A DNA stretch of 64,000 nucleotides from positions 682,001 through 746,000 of the forward strand of contig WWBZ02000007.1 of the NCBI GenBank assembly GCA_011503125.2, written 5' to 3'. Source of the DNA: Botryosphaeria dothidea. Its lineage: Eukaryota > Ascomycota > Dothideomycetes > Botryosphaeriales > Botryosphaeriaceae. The translations under genes and the position numbers were made by a program. This document shows positions 23,027-35,731 of this stretch, piece by piece. Every line of letters starts with the position of its first letter. The first letter of the stretch is position 1. Under the pieces are notes generated by a model that saw only the letters and a list, made by a program, of their open reading frames with translations, made no database searches and was not told the DNA's origin.

Positions 23027-24500
23027 ATTGTAGGGGGAGATTCCGCTTGAGGATTATCATATGGACAGGATTAGTGCGTCAAGAGCACCGAACAGACATA
23101 TTCGGGACTCGGTTATGGAGCAGACATGTTTTCATCTAGGATCATTGGGAGAGGTTCTCAGGGATAAGGTTATGGGTTATGGCATTCTACGGCATAGATT
23201 GGGAAGCCCGGCTATCTGTGCTCTCTAGTTCGCAATGCAAGCTTGAAATTCACTTCGTGCAACTTTCAGGTGGCGATCGGTGGCGTTCGAGCTACTCAAC
23301 GGTTTGTCTCATGCACATAATGGTGGGAGGCAAATACGTGCTTCTTGGCCTGATAAGAACTGCCGCAACACCAATCAACACAGCTGCGGGGACGCTGTCG
23401 TGTGCCCATGAAGGTGCATCTCACGGAGAGGTAGCATGGGAGCTCCCTGACAGCTTGGACCCTTATCGGCATGCAGATCATCGCTCTTGGCCACTCGGAT
23501 GTCCTTGTTGGACAATCTCTCTCACGTGCCCGCCGATCTCACCGGCCGAAAATGCCGCCAAAAGAGGTCATATGTGCATCACCCTGCAAGGCACATGGCA
23601 CGCACTGCTCTCCGCTTACTACGGTATCACAACCGCATTGATTTTTGCGCATGTTCTGGAGTTGCGAAGAGGAGCGGTCTGAGGTGAGAATAAGGTTCTT
23701 CTCGGCGGCTGCAAACTTTCACTTGCAGCCATGACTTCACGCATCAACGCCACTGCGCGCGACAGCCGGTGGGGCCGCTCGGGCGCGGATCTCATCAACT
23801 CGTCTATCATTTGCTAGAATTCAAGCCCGTAAAGGACGTCTTGTCAAGGGTTTGATCAGCTCATAGCACCAGTGATATGTTCCAGACAACGTTCCAAGGG
23901 TGCCGGGAGCGGAGTAACTCAATGACTTCAGAAATCAGCCACTTGAATCTAATCCGAGGAGTGCTGACTCTTGAAGCAACACTACGGCCTGAGTAAATGG
24001 TCATCGCAGGACCTTTGGCGACCAGCATGTCGTGGTCTGGAAAGTCAATTTACCTTCTCTTCTGTTTCCATTGCCAGATTTGGGGATGTTATCGTGTGCC
24101 GGGGACCATGGGAGTCTGCCTTTTCGCGAGCTTCGCGAAGCATGCAACGTTATCCAGGCTATCGAGAATGGTAGGTCCGCCTCCGTTTGTCTATTTGTCG
24201 TACCTTCTCTTTCCGATCCTGAGCGAGATCTCAGAAGCCAAGCTTCCGCCCGATCGGGTTGGTACGTACCTACCACGGCCATGCAGGGCTCTTCTTGCCT
24301 GCATGGCAACATTCCCTTGCCGTCTCTTTCTTGTCAACCACCAATCTTCTTCTCTTTCGCTCATCTTCCTCTCCACATGATACCACTGCTTGTACCCCAC
24401 CGTTGGATCCACATACTTCATTTGATCCGGGCATCTTGGATATCGTTGGCACACTCGATACAGCTGCGCCAAGCAGCCTTCCGTCAGCCCTCACTTGCAG
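23027..24500. other. Intergenic, no gene seen
   Basis: About 1.5 kb between protease B and the large disordered protein, both on plus. Short frames only. The 3' UTR of the protease is expected in the first few hundred bases and a C/T-rich leader precedes 24501. Confidence 0.6.
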
Positions 24501-27500
24501 ATGCTCGCGCGTGCCTCCAGCGACGCCGGCACACGGCTACGTCATGCTAAGTCGACATCTTCGGTTCATTCACGAGGGAAGGCTGTCATAGCTGAACCCT
24601 CTGACCCATTTATCATCCGAGATCATGCGACAGCCGCTGCTGTACAAGCTTTCGAGCGGGCTTACCCATTTGACCACACTAAATCCCGAGCTGAGCGAAG
24701 CCTGGAATTGTCAAGATGCAGGAGCACTGCCAGCAGGGCGTCACAGGGCTCGCACTTTCCACCACGCGGATCCAGCCTTCGACAGGCTGGAGAGGACAGT
24801 GCAATCAGGCACCGAAAGTCCACGCAGTCTCATAGATTCAGCATTGACAAGCAGCAAAGCAATTCGCCTAACGTTGGAGCGGCACTGGCTGCCACTCCTC
24901 AGCATCATCTACGCAATCATGTACCTGCGTCTTCGATCGCCTCTGCTCCTCTGCTTCCCAAAGACACTGCTCCGATCTCATCGCCAACAGATACACCATG
25001 CGCGCTCGACTCGAAGAAGGTTCGCAAGTCACGCTCAATGTATAATTCATGGGGCCTTGGTTTTGGCAGCTCTCGTGAGACTCGTCAAGACGCGGCCGCG
25101 GACGCAAGATTCTTTCCAGGCCAAAGACTTAAGGAAAACGGGGCGTTGCCGATTCGCGATAACGAACCCAAAGACCATACTGTCTCGCAACGCACCTCAG
25201 AGGCGTCATCTGCAGAAAACATTGCCGCGGCTCGAGATAAGGTATTGCAGAGTTTTCAGAAGAACAAATTGAGGGCACGGCCTTCCTTCACTTTTACTCC
25301 TTTCAAAAAGCGTCCAGTAGAGCCACAACAGCAAACACCAAATGCAGCTCACGAGCACAGTCCCTCTCCACACGGAACTCCACCCCTCGGTATTCCAGCA
25401 CCCACAATCACTCCGGCTAGGCTTGAAGAAAAGAGGTCTTTTTCGGGATCTTTGAAGTCCAGGTTCAAGAAAGTCTTTCGCAAGACTTCGAAGCCAACAA
25501 TTTCGTTGCCAGTTCAGCAAGTCGATGCGTCCCGCGCCTACTTTGGCGATCCTGGTAGTACAACCCCTTGCGAAACTTCTCCGTACTCCGCTACAGCTAC
25601 ACCGGCTGAATATTTCGCCTCGAGTGATGTGCCGAGACCATCCTCCCGCCAACGCATCTCATCAGATGTCTCAAACCACTCACGGAAGTCCTTCGATGAT
25701 CATGATGTTTCTGATATCAGTAAATCACGGGTGACTAGCTGGACAAACTCTTCAGTGACAAACAGTCTCAACTCTCGTGATCCAAGAAGGCTCTCCATGA
25801 TCCCGGAATTCGAGCCAGCCTCAGAAAAGAAGCGGAACACGTCCATCCTCGGCCGCAGCCCATTCAGAAAGCCACTTCATTTGTCTCCTCACGGCATCAC
25901 CAGGGGGCCTGACGGCTTCGACGTATTCTCGGCGTTGAAGAGCAGGCTCGAGAAAGCGGGATTAGACAGCAATCTTGATCCGGACCTGCCAAATACAGAG
26001 ACACAGCCACTTCACGACAAGACGGAACGGGCCATGCTCCCTTCCCAAACGCGCAACAGCTCCAACACTTCAAAACTCAGCCGTGCGACGAAGGCCACCA
26101 TACGCACTGTCACGCCAGAAATCTTTGGAAGATCTCGACCCAAGGATCTAGCAGGTGAGGGCCATCGTGAGTTCGAAGACGAGGAGGATTCGGGGCGCAA
26201 TTCCCCCGACGAGGATGGTAGTGGCCTCATACTCCCTCGCATCCGTCTTCAGCGTGCCGTAAAAGCTACTATTCCCACTCCGGAACAAATTTCAACCCGG
26301 AAGAAGAGGTCAGAAAATCGTTGGCAAGCTCAACTTGGGCAGGGCCATTCTCCAGTCTTCTCAAAAAATATCAAGAAGGCAATGGCGGGCGACAATCCGT
26401 ATGAATTGAAACCTTTTGATCGATCCTCCAACCCATACGAAAGTATTGGGATCTCACCCCGCACATCAAGCCGTAAGCCACAAGAGCCTGTCGATATGCT
26501 CAGCCCAAATTGGCCATCTAGGGCAGATATCATGTCTCCCAGCGTTTACTCAAGAGACTCAAGCGGCGAATCCCCTGTAAGAAAGGAAAGTGACGGATCC
26601 AATTGCCCTCCCGGCACTGTTGTCATTGTTTCTAGCCACTCGGCCAAGAGCTACACATTGGGATCGTCACCGAAGAAGGATACTGGCTCGGGTTCCGTCC
26701 GCAGCAGCAAAGATTGGAAGACATGGTTGTCGAAAGAGATGTCGGAGCTCAATATGGGACAAGATTGTGACATGAGCATGACCGAGGAGTGGTTGCTGAA
26801 GCCTACTGGCCACCAACGAGAACATGCGGAAATTGTCGGTGTGGGTGATGACGATGATGAGGTTGTCATCTTCAAATCACGACCAGCTTCAGGAAGCTTC
26901 CCAAACAGGCCTGAACGGCTCACCTTGATTGATCCTCCGATCGGAACTACTGGAGAGTCTACCGAGATAATGGCTGAAGAGAGGAAGCCCGGAAGTGATG
27001 CATCGACACCGCCCGATGAAGGGCCAGTCATCAGCAAAGGGAGGGAAGCCAGTGTTCCAGACGAGAACGGGCCCAAGAGCAAGGCCAGCAGCGGAGCACA
27101 TGATAAAGACGAAAACGAGTATGCCAGGCCGAGCAGAGATGGCAGTAACAGCGCCCATGAATCAAGCCATGATGCCAACAGAGCACCAAGGTCAACTCCA
27201 GCCACATGTCCAGGCCCGGAGGAGAAGATACCGGCCAGCACGCTCACAGACCGATCTGTCCATCACGCTCGCTCCTGCCAGTCTATCCATCGCTCTGCCG
27301 ACCGGAGCCACTCCAGCCTAGCTCAATACACCACCTCGGCCGAGGATCCAGATATGCCGCAGCTCGCTGCTACACTCGTCCGCCCTTCTCCTTCCGCCTA
27401 CACGGCCCCCGTTGCCAACCCGCCCTTTCGCTTCCGCCCCGCAGATCCCTCCTTCACTGCCACCGCCAGGGTGTCGCCCTTCTCCCGCCCCCGCTCCGCC

Positions 27501-28241
27501 TTCGATCTCCGCAACCAATACAGTAGCGCTGGTCTCCGCTCCGCCGCCGCGGCCATCCCTCCTCCAAGCCGCAGCGCGGCGGCATCAACTCCGACCGCTA
27601 CGAGGCCAACGCTCCTCCCTCCCCCTCCCCACCACTCGCATCACCTCCGCCGCAAGCCGGTCGCCGTGGGTGTCCGCCGCGGCCGCCTGACGCCCAGCCC
27701 GACGCCCGCGCCCAGCTTCGACGAAGAGGGAGAGACGATGCACATGATCATGCAAGGGCCGTATGGCCGCAGCACCACCCCGGAATCGTCGTCCTCGACG
27801 CCGCCGTGGGTCCCTCCTCCGCCTCCGCAATCAGAAGCAGCGAGGTCCACGTTGGCGAGTGCCAGACATCACTGGAACATAGTGGGCCAGCACCCCTTGC
27901 TCGCGACCAGACAGAGCACGCCTGCATTAAGGGTGACGTCGCGGCCGGGGTCGGCAAGGTTGGGCGTGAGTGGTGGAGGAGTAGGGATGATGAGGCAGCA
28001 GCAGGGGGCGAAAGAGAATGCGGTGCCGGTGTTGGCGAGCACCACCCCGAACAACAACAAGAATTATGGGGAGGTGGCAGATATGCAGCAAGGGTCTGCG
28101 GAAAGGGAGAGCGGGACGCCGAGTCCTGGACAGCTGTTGGCTGAGAAGTGGTTGTACGCCAGGCAGCAGAGAGGTGGTGGCGGTGTGATGGAGAGTGCTG
28201 CGGGTGAGAACGTGGGAAGTGGCAGTCCGGCGTTCTTGTGA
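24501..28241 (+). CDS. Large serine-rich, mostly disordered protein, 1246 aa
   Basis: One uninterrupted exon. Family not recognised. The true ATG is probably 24501 (MLARASSDAGTRLRHAKSTSSVH); it follows TTGCAG, so an upstream exon ending there cannot be excluded. Short motifs that look constrained are PFIIRDHATAAAVQAFERAY near the N-terminus, SRSMYNSWGLGFGSS, RPSFTFTPFKKRP, the basic block SLKSRFKKVFRKTSK, GFDVFSALKSRLEKAGL, and DWKTWLSKEMSELN. The last 350 residues are Pro/Ser/Ala-rich low complexity. Many RxxS-type sites suggest heavy phosphorylation; the basic block and the DWKTWLSKEM helix suggest cortical or cytoskeletal binding. Both points are inference. No signal peptide or membrane helix. 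It may be a pleiotropic signalling scaffold conserved in filamentous ascomycetes. Confidence 0.85.
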   Translation: MLARASSDAGTRLRHAKSTSSVHSRGKAVIAEPSDPFIIRDHATAAAVQAFERAYPFDHTKSRAERSLELSRCRSTASRASQGSHFPPRGSSLRQAGEDSAIRHRKSTQSHRFSIDKQQSNSPNVGAALAATPQHHLRNHVPASSIASAPLLPKDTAPISSPTDTPCALDSKKVRKSRSMYNSWGLGFGSSRETRQDAAADARFFPGQRLKENGALPIRDNEPKDHTVSQRTSEASSAENIAAARDKVLQSFQKNKLRARPSFTFTPFKKRPVEPQQQTPNAAHEHSPSPHGTPPLGIPAPTITPARLEEKRSFSGSLKSRFKKVFRKTSKPTISLPVQQVDASRAYFGDPGSTTPCETSPYSATATPAEYFASSDVPRPSSRQRISSDVSNHSRKSFDDHDVSDISKSRVTSWTNSSVTNSLNSRDPRRLSMIPEFEPASEKKRNTSILGRSPFRKPLHLSPHGITRGPDGFDVFSALKSRLEKAGLDSNLDPDLPNTETQPLHDKTERAMLPSQTRNSSNTSKLSRATKATIRTVTPEIFGRSRPKDLAGEGHREFEDEEDSGRNSPDEDGSGLILPRIRLQRAVKATIPTPEQISTRKKRSENRWQAQLGQGHSPVFSKNIKKAMAGDNPYELKPFDRSSNPYESIGISPRTSSRKPQEPVDMLSPNWPSRADIMSPSVYSRDSSGESPVRKESDGSNCPPGTVVIVSSHSAKSYTLGSSPKKDTGSGSVRSSKDWKTWLSKEMSELNMGQDCDMSMTEEWLLKPTGHQREHAEIVGVGDDDDEVVIFKSRPASGSFPNRPERLTLIDPPIGTTGESTEIMAEERKPGSDASTPPDEGPVISKGREASVPDENGPKSKASSGAHDKDENEYARPSRDGSNSAHESSHDANRAPRSTPATCPGPEEKIPASTLTDRSVHHARSCQSIHRSADRSHSSLAQYTTSAEDPDMPQLAATLVRPSPSAYTAPVANPPFRFRPADPSFTATARVSPFSRPRSAFDLRNQYSSAGLRSAAAAIPPPSRSAAASTPTATRPTLLPPPPHHSHHLRRKPVAVGVRRGRLTPSPTPAPSFDEEGETMHMIMQGPYGRSTTPESSSSTPPWVPPPPPQSEAARSTLASARHHWNIVGQHPLLATRQSTPALRVTSRPGSARLGVSGGGVGMMRQQQGAKENAVPVLASTTPNNNKNYGEVADMQQGSAERESGTPSPGQLLAEKWLYARQQRGGGGVMESAAGENVGSGSPAFL

Positions 28242-31200
28242 GTGGTGGACGTTGGTGGATTAGGTCTCTGACGGTTTTTTTTTTTCTGTTTGGAGTGAGT
28301 GGGGTAGGTTTTTTCTTTCTTTTCACTTTTCATTGGGCTCACTACGTTTGGAAGAATGGAGCTGGCTTCTATTGGATCAGAGGAGGCGTTTGGAGTTACC
28401 GTTCTTGGGGAGCGGTTCTTGTCTTGTCTTCATTTCCTTTGCGAGACTTTTCCGTCTCGGTCGTCTCTTTTGAGTTTCGGATATGCTTGACCGCGAGCAT
28501 GGCTTACGCTAGCATGTTGGTTGGATTACCTTCCCGATCCCCTTTTTTCTGGTTTTCTTTTCGAGTTGTTGGCAAGTAGCATACTTTCCGCGAGATATAC
28601 TTAGATACCTTCGGACCGACGAGCAAAAGAATAATAGGCCAGTATTCTTTTTACCTGCCGCACCCCTTCCTTTGCATCGTCCCGGCCCGACAAGAACAGC
28701 CAGTAGAAAAGCAACCATCAGTCAGGCTTCACCACAAACCCAACAACTTCGAACGTCTGAAGGCGCCACAGGCAGAAAGGCATGCCGGACGGATTGGGAC
28801 ACCATTGGGAAGCATGGACGCCCTTCACCGCTCTCCCAAACGAACCCTCGCCATCTCGGAATTCCTATATCGGCCCAAGCGGGCAAGCACGCATGTCCAT
28901 CACCCGCAATTATGTCATCCGCTGATCCGTACTTCCCCAATCATCCCACTCTTTCCCTTCCCCAACGGCTGGCCCCGATCGGCTACCGGCCGAGCCGGGA
29001 ATACCTCCGGAAGATACCCGGTTTGCTCTTGCTTTTTGCTTATTCCTGAAAATGAATGGGTGCGCAAGGGTGACGACTGTACAACCGACATTCAGGGTAG
29101 AGAAGCGAGAGGCAAGAGGAGAGGGCGAAAACCTGGAAGATGCGGGACAGGGGTGGGTCTCTTCCTCCTCGCCAGCAAGAAAGCGGCGCAGCAGGAGAGT
29201 GGTGGGAGCAGCAGCAGAAACAGCAGCCGACGTCCGCCGCAGCAAGAAGCCAACGAGGACGGATGCGGGATACCCGTAGCCGGCGGGGGGCATGTCGGTT
29301 GTGTGGTTACCATGGTCTCTGGCGCTGTCGCTCGTCGAGGCAATGTGCTCTGTAATGACTACGTATGTCTGAATGTTTCCAGCGGGCGTTCAACACACGC
29401 ATCCAGCCTTCTGCAGTACGATTGAACGTCGCCGTGACTGGCTGAACATTGAACCCTCTTGTACGACAACCAGCGAACGCAACCCACACACAAGCAGCAA
29501 ACGCCGGTAGCACAGTCGGCCGGCTGGCTCCGCGCCAATGGCGCGAGGACACAAGATTGTCTCTTGTTTTCTCCCCCTTCGTCCCAACGACGACAGCTCT
29601 CTCTTACCGAACGCGTCTGCACCTGCAGCTGATCGGTGAGATTTCCTGCCTCCCCCACGCCAGGCAGATCTCGCGCGGAAAGCGGGAAGAGTGCTGAGTG
29701 GTCAGCAAGGTGCATGACTGTGGTCCCAGCCGTGGGGATGAGGTTCATCAGACCAATAGCAAGAAGCAAAGTGGAGCGAGCAGGACTGAATACCGGGCAC
29801 AGCAAGAGGGGGAATGCGTCGGGTAAAGGAAAACATGGGATTTCTGGACTGTTGGGTCCCGCTTGCTTGCTTGCTTGCTTGCTTGTTTGCTGCTGCTGCA
29901 AGCCACGCTTCCGCAAAATGCAAAATGCGTGCATGGTTAACTGGCAGGCGACGGGGGCGCGGCACGGCGACGCTCGGTAAGACCCACTTATTCACCAAGA
30001 CTTCGTCGCTGCTGTTTTTTCTTTCTTGCCTGACGAAGTTTATTGCTGACTGTCTCGCGCGACTTTCGGGCCACATGAATGACAAAGTGAAGGAATGAGA
30101 GGGGAGCGAAGGAAGCAAGCAGCCCTAACGGGCCGAAAAGTCGTAACTCTCTTCCTGTGAGCGGCCCGTCGGGTGCCGTGCTTGCGGTGACGACTTGGAA
30201 AAATGTGCTCAGGCCACCCGCTGTCTGCTAGGTACCTTATCCGTTCGTCCATGAAAACACACCGTGCCTCGTAGCGGAAGCAACCGCTCCACTTATCTTC
30301 GCGAGATCAACGGTTCGCATCGATTGCTCATTCGTCCCTGATCCGGCCTTCGGGAAAAGAATGGGATCTGGGGCCTCGCTTGACTTGCCGTGGTGAGTGG
30401 CAGATTCCTTTTTTCTGGGGGGAGCCGGATCTGCTCGGGTGGTAGCGGCTCTGCTCTGCTGGGCCAACGGAGTGACGGCTTTTCTTTGTTTACATGGTTA
30501 GCGTTACGAAGCGAGTCGACGTCCGGTTATGCTTCAAATTTCCCCCTGGTCTTGTACTTAGCAAGAGGATGGGGAGAAAGGAGCAGCAGGCGTGGCTGCC
30601 GATATGCTTGCTCCACTTCTGTAATATGGTGCTCATGTCCGCAATGCACACTAGCGAGCACGCCGGCAGACGGTAGCGTACGTAACTTCATTATTGCAGC
30701 CGAGTCGTGCGGCAATCAATGTAGTCGAGACCGGAATGCCGCTCTCGCACTGACACAACCTATGACGACAATTATCCCGCAGAAGGGAGCAGGGACGGGT
30801 TGCGCGGCGGAGCGGAAATAACCTTGTTGGAAGAGCGTGCAGATAGGGAGGCGAAAGGGCGGAGCGCGGAGGGACGAGCACAGGAAGAAAAAGGGTCTGA
30901 GACCCTTCAGGGTCCGGCTCTCTGCTGCAGGTACGAGCTTCCCGCTTCTCCTTTGACGGCGATCGGAGAGGGAGAGAGTCGCGGCAGCGGGGCGAGGCGA
31001 GACGAGGTGACGCTTGCTGTTAAGGTGCCCAGCGCGCAGGACGGTATCTACGCTGCACTGGACCTGAGCAGAGCATGTCTAGACGCGGTCCTGAATCATC
31101 GGAATCGAGAGGAGATGGTGGTGATGCGCGTCCGGGTGGGAGTTTTGGGGCTAGTGAGCTGCTTAGTTGGATAACGGTTATTGAGAACTAAGCAGGTGCC

Positions 31201-33162
31201 CGCTCAACGGCTATATGCGGGTGCCCGAAAGGGAGCAGGGCTGGAGCGACGAATGACGGTTGCGGAACTCGTCCCACCCAGCACGCATGAGGTTGGTGTG
31301 CGCGAGCTTGGCTTCCGGCAGGGCTCGAGCAGGCGGAGAGGACTGGGTTTCGTGAGCGGTGCTAGGAGCAAAGAGTAACGGCCAGCCGGTTGGGCAGGGG
31401 TCCGGCCGCGTCCATGCACGAACACCTGTGGGAAAAGCGGTGGCCTGATTTGCGGCAAGGCGGTGACGCCGGGGCTTGATCGAGCAAGGCTGACTAGCGA
31501 GCGAGGTGCAAGAGCCCAGTCGGCAAGGAAAGACCAGCAGCGGCGAGAGATCTGCCATGCCCAAGACCCAAGTGACACGGCTGGGTAAAGGGGAAGACGA
31601 GCGAGCGACAGTGGGTGAGGAGGTGCGGTCCCGATACGGCGGGAGCCCAGCACCGGTCTGAACAGGGGAGCGAGGCAAGAAGCATCGCGATTCGCGCCGT
31701 CCCCCAAAAAAAGACAGCATGGCAAAGATCGCGACTCAGTGGCCGTCGACCCAAATCCTGAGACTTTCTCCTGGGTTCCTGACCCGCAGGCCGGCACGCA
31801 TACGCCATTTCTGCAATATGAGTAGTGAAACTGTTTCAGATCCGCGGGGCCTCAGAGCCCAATTGTCCCGATAATCTCTTGACTTGACTCTCGTACGGTC
31901 ACTATTACGATGATGTCAACTGTATCAGGTCAGGCAACGCGTCGGGCGTCCACGCTCGAGCTGGGACATCCCAAGCAACCTCCCAAGCGAGGCAAGTCTC
32001 GTCAACATGCGGCGGGATTGGAATCATGTTACTAGAATTAATGATGGATAGCATACGTACGACGCACGCATACAGGATAAAGGCCGAAAATAGCGCTAGC
32101 CTGCTCGCAAAGCACACACAATAACGCATCCTCAAAGTCCACAACTCGCAGGCTATGCAAACGGGAGCCAGAAGTCGCGTTGATCAAGACCAGCCGGTCA
32201 GGGCACCAGAAGATCTCCGAGAGAGCCAGGTCGCAAATGGCAAGACAACGACGTCGCAAGGGCAGGCGGAAGCTATATACAGAAGAGGCCAGAAAGAAGT
32301 CGTTGCACAGGTGGTGAGCGGATGGTCGCAGGCATTGGTTTGTTTTTTCGCTGCTTTATAAGACTACGGAGTGTTCCAGCGTCTTTCCCACCAGGAAAGA
32401 ATAAGGCCTTGGAGTTGGATGTGTGTAACACACATGGACAGGAAAGCATCGCTTTCCAGAGCACGGCAACGCAATCCATGCGAATGCCAGACTACAATCC
32501 ATGGAGTTGGTGGTGTTCCTCCTAGCGGAATAAGAGCAAGCAGCAGAACTGGATATCGCCGAAAGCTTTGGTGGAGCGTGAGAGAAGCAAACGAGCAACA
32601 GCCGGAAACGGTGATATGTCCTGGACAGAAGCAAGGTGTTCCTCCCTCACCAGACGCCGGACGCTAGTAATCGCCATATGAACGGTATGACTAGATAAAA
32701 GGAAAGGAAAAGAACGCAGATGCACCTAAATGAAAAAGCATTAAGTCATGTAGTAGCCATCACTCCATCCCTGTGCGCGCCATGCGGTAAAAGATGTGGT
32801 CCACGGAACCTAAAACGGTACGAACGAGACAGGAGGGCAAACAATCCAGGTGGCTGACCAGGTCTAATTCCGGTTTCTTAACGGCTTCCAAGGAGATTGA
32901 ACCGAGAAGGGACGGGCAACTGCGACGGTGCAAGCACCGTGGAACTTTTGATGCCTCTCCAACCGGGCTCGGCGAGAGGCGTCCAGAATGATGGCCAGTT
33001 TCCAGGATAGCAAGCAAGACGGATGTGGATTATTCTTCAGGGCGAATCCGTGGAACAACCCTAGACCAGGCAAAGGGCCGGCAAAAGGAAGGCAGGACTC
33101 TACAAAGCCACAGGGTATGGTAAAAGAAACATCATTTTAGACAAGCAGAACATGACTGCAGG
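28242..33162. other. 4.9-kb gap without a supported gene
   Basis: The longest host stretch without a gene. Many frames of 60-200 codons exist because of high GC, but they overlap on both strands, lack motifs and do not join by plausible introns. It contains the tetranucleotide repeat at 29861. The right end should hold the 3' UTR of rfeG. Confidence 0.55.
29861..29885. repeat. (GCTT)6 microsatellite followed by (GCT)n
   Basis: Six GCTT units in a row, then a GTTT and GCTGCTGCTGC. Simple-sequence slippage repeat in intergenic DNA. Confidence 0.9.
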
Positions 33163-34215
33163 CTACTGCCGACGACGACGATCGTTAGCTTGGGGAGGAG
33201 GCTGCGTTGCTGCTACAAGAGGGTGGCGTTAGTACGGTCTCTCGGCGCGCCCAATCCATCCAGCGGAGAATGTCATGCAAGTTCAAACTTACCACTTCTG
33301 CTGTCGGCATAGTAGTACTGTTGGGTCGTACTACAGGGAAACTTAGCCAAGTCCAAAACATCCGTGGGAATGTGTTCTTCCATGAAATACCTTGGTTGAG
33401 GCGGGGCGTACACGCGTTCTGGCGGCGCCGAGGTTGATGGAGGGTAGCCATATCTAGGCGAGTCCTGATGACTTGAGTAGTGCGGCTCGGGTTCCCGGCC
33501 GGACGGCTGGCTGTAGGATCCATAGGACGGGGCTGTCCTCACTTGGCCTTGTCCATATCCAGGGGCGGGCACATAGTGGGCTCCTTGCTGGGGATATCCT
33601 GTCTGGGGCTGGGTATAGGTGTAGTCTCCTCCTCCTCCATAGGCACTTTGGGCGGGTGCCCGGTATCCTGACGGCGGGTGGTCCGCATAAACCTGGGCAG
33701 CAGAAGGCGGCGCGTAAGACTGCTCCGGAGCGGGCGTACTGGGTCCATAGTACTGCCTAGACTGGTGCGTCCTAGAATCTTGATAGGCAACTGCAGCTTT
33801 GTCAGGAGGCTTGGCCATCATTTTCGAATCTCTCGCGAGTGGGCTACCTCGTCCCTGTTGGACTTCAGCACGCCACCGCTGAGAGTCCAACTTCAAGTCC
33901 TGCACCATTTGCTGTGGGACGTGTCAGCATTAGCGAGCCTAGGCAATGAGGGGCAGAGCGCGACAGCAGCGGTACTCACCGATGTCAGGGTACGATAAGC
34001 AGTGATCCAATATCCTTCAACGCCCTGCAAGACTGGGTTAGCATTAGATGAAAATGCGACGCTGTGCGATGACTGACCTCGAACTCTCCAGTGCCGATGC
34101 CCGGCTTGACGAGAGCGTCCGGGCCCAGATAGCGCTGGATGTCAGCGGTGATGACCTCGCGAGCGATGCCCTCACCGGGCTGAAACCACTGGCGGGTGGG
34201 TGTTGAACGCGACAT
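33163..34215 (-). CDS. rfeG: RfeG-like putative transcription factor, 283 aa
   Basis: Four exons on minus, 34215-34078, 34024-33980, 33911-33293 and 33212-33163, with phases that fit and introns of 53, 68 and 80 nt. The N-terminal 80 residues carry the conserved fungal block: WFQPGEGIAREVITADIQRYLGPDALVKPG, then GYWITAYRTLTSQMVQDLKLDSQRW. After that the protein is Pro/Tyr/Gln/Ser-rich and disordered, and it ends in a basic DRRRRQ. The label RfeG comes from Aspergillus annotation; DNA binding is not evident from any known domain. The last intron (GTAAGT...CTAAC...TTGTAG) replaces an in-frame stop that otherwise ends the protein at GKFELA. A tract of 20 residues around PQTGYPQQGAHY is repeat-like. 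Confidence 0.85.
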
Positions 34216-35731
34216 GGTCGATGGCATTTGCTGTGGGATGGCGGTGGTGGTGGTGAGAGTGCAAAAGAGGGAAAAATTCGCACTGATGTCAGCGTCTTGA
34301 GGGAAGACGAGTGCGACGGCAAGGCAGGCGGCCTGGGCTGGCGGCAAGGCAGCGGCCGGCGGAGTCTTATCCTAACCAAAAACACAAGGCTGGCTCCGGC
34401 GATCACCTCGGGGTCGAGGCGAAGTGGTGTGCAGGGCGGGGGTCCCTCCAAAGAAAACCAAAGTCAAACACGCAGGAAGCGGGCGAGGAAGAGGCAGGAC
34501 TCGCGGTGCGGGGCTGAGGAGTGGGCAGGTAATATCGTCGCGGGCAGTCGGTGAGCGGCGCGTGGCGGCGGCAGGGCTCGCGGCGGACAGGCCAGCTGGG
34601 TTTGCGCTGAGCTTTTGCGGCTCTGAGCGGGCCTGCAACGGCTGCAATTGGACAAGGAGCGAGACGGCGGCGGCTCCTCGCAGTAGCAGCACACTCTGGC
34701 GGGCGGATGACAGCGCAGGCTGGTGCCCAAAGCTCAGTGTGTTGTTTACAGCGGATGGGAGGCTGGTGAGAGCGGGAAATGGGAGAAGTGAGACGCCCTG
34801 CGCGGCCGCCGGCATGCCTTTTGCTTTATCTTGCGCGGTGGTTGCGCCCTGCGATGGATCATGGATGCTCGCTGGGCCCATCCACATGAGGGTCGAGTGG
34901 ACCTGGGCGGGTGCGCGTTGGGCAGCGAGGCGTGCCAGGGCCCAACGCGACCGCAAACACTGACGCCAGCGGCCTGCACGCTCGTCGCTAGCCCGCCCCC
35001 GACGTCTAGAATTCGCGCGTCAAGCTGCCGCCCGCGGCCTGAGCGAGCGCCTGTGGCGGTGAGCGCGACCAAGGAAGGACGAAGCACCTTCCGCCCCGAC
35101 GAGCGCGCCCGGCCAGGCCTGAGCGCGCGCCCAGCGGCCTGCATCGGGCGGTCGGCCTTGGGTTTGGGCACGGCTGCAGAGAGCACTACCGGCGCAAGCG
35201 GCCGGGTTTCCATGCTGTGCTGGCCGCTGCCAAATTAGTCGCCCGAGCCCAAGTCCGTCCGTGGAGCGCACCTAGCAAGGCACACAAGGCACGTGTCCGG
35301 GGTGCAGAACCAGCTTGACCTCATTCTCACGCCTCGCCGTCCAGTGCGCCGTCGCTGTGTGCGACGACCTGGGGTGAGCCGGCGCACCCGGCGTCATGGA
35401 CGTCTGAGGACCCAGGAGTACAAGGCTGCCCGTGGACGCCTGCCCGACGTCACAAACTGACTAACGTCCGCGTGGGATGCCTCCTTCAATAACCATGATC
35501 CGATGACAGTACATACGCCCGTTCCCAGCTGCTTGGGCTGCCTATTGCTGTAACCCTACATTGCGCTTACCCAGCTTGCCGGAAAAGCCGCCGTGCGCGC
35601 TTGATATCATCGTCCGGGTTGCTCCCACAACCGCCCGAAGCAAAACATCCAAAGCCGCCACCAGCGCCAGAGAAAGCCGAAACTGCCACCAGCTGTCCCA
35701 ATATGCTCTCTTCCCCGTGCTCTCGCGGCAA
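34216..35731. other. Intergenic, GC-rich, no gene seen
   Basis: About 1.5 kb between the rfeG start and the stop of the GST-fold gene (both minus), so it holds the rfeG promoter. Open frames on both strands here reflect GC content and have no motif. Confidence 0.55.

Noticed and set aside
31204..31797. 197-codon minus-strand frame in the 28-33 kb gap
   Set aside because: Overlapping frames on both strands, Pro/Ser/Arg-rich from GC content, no motif or splice support.
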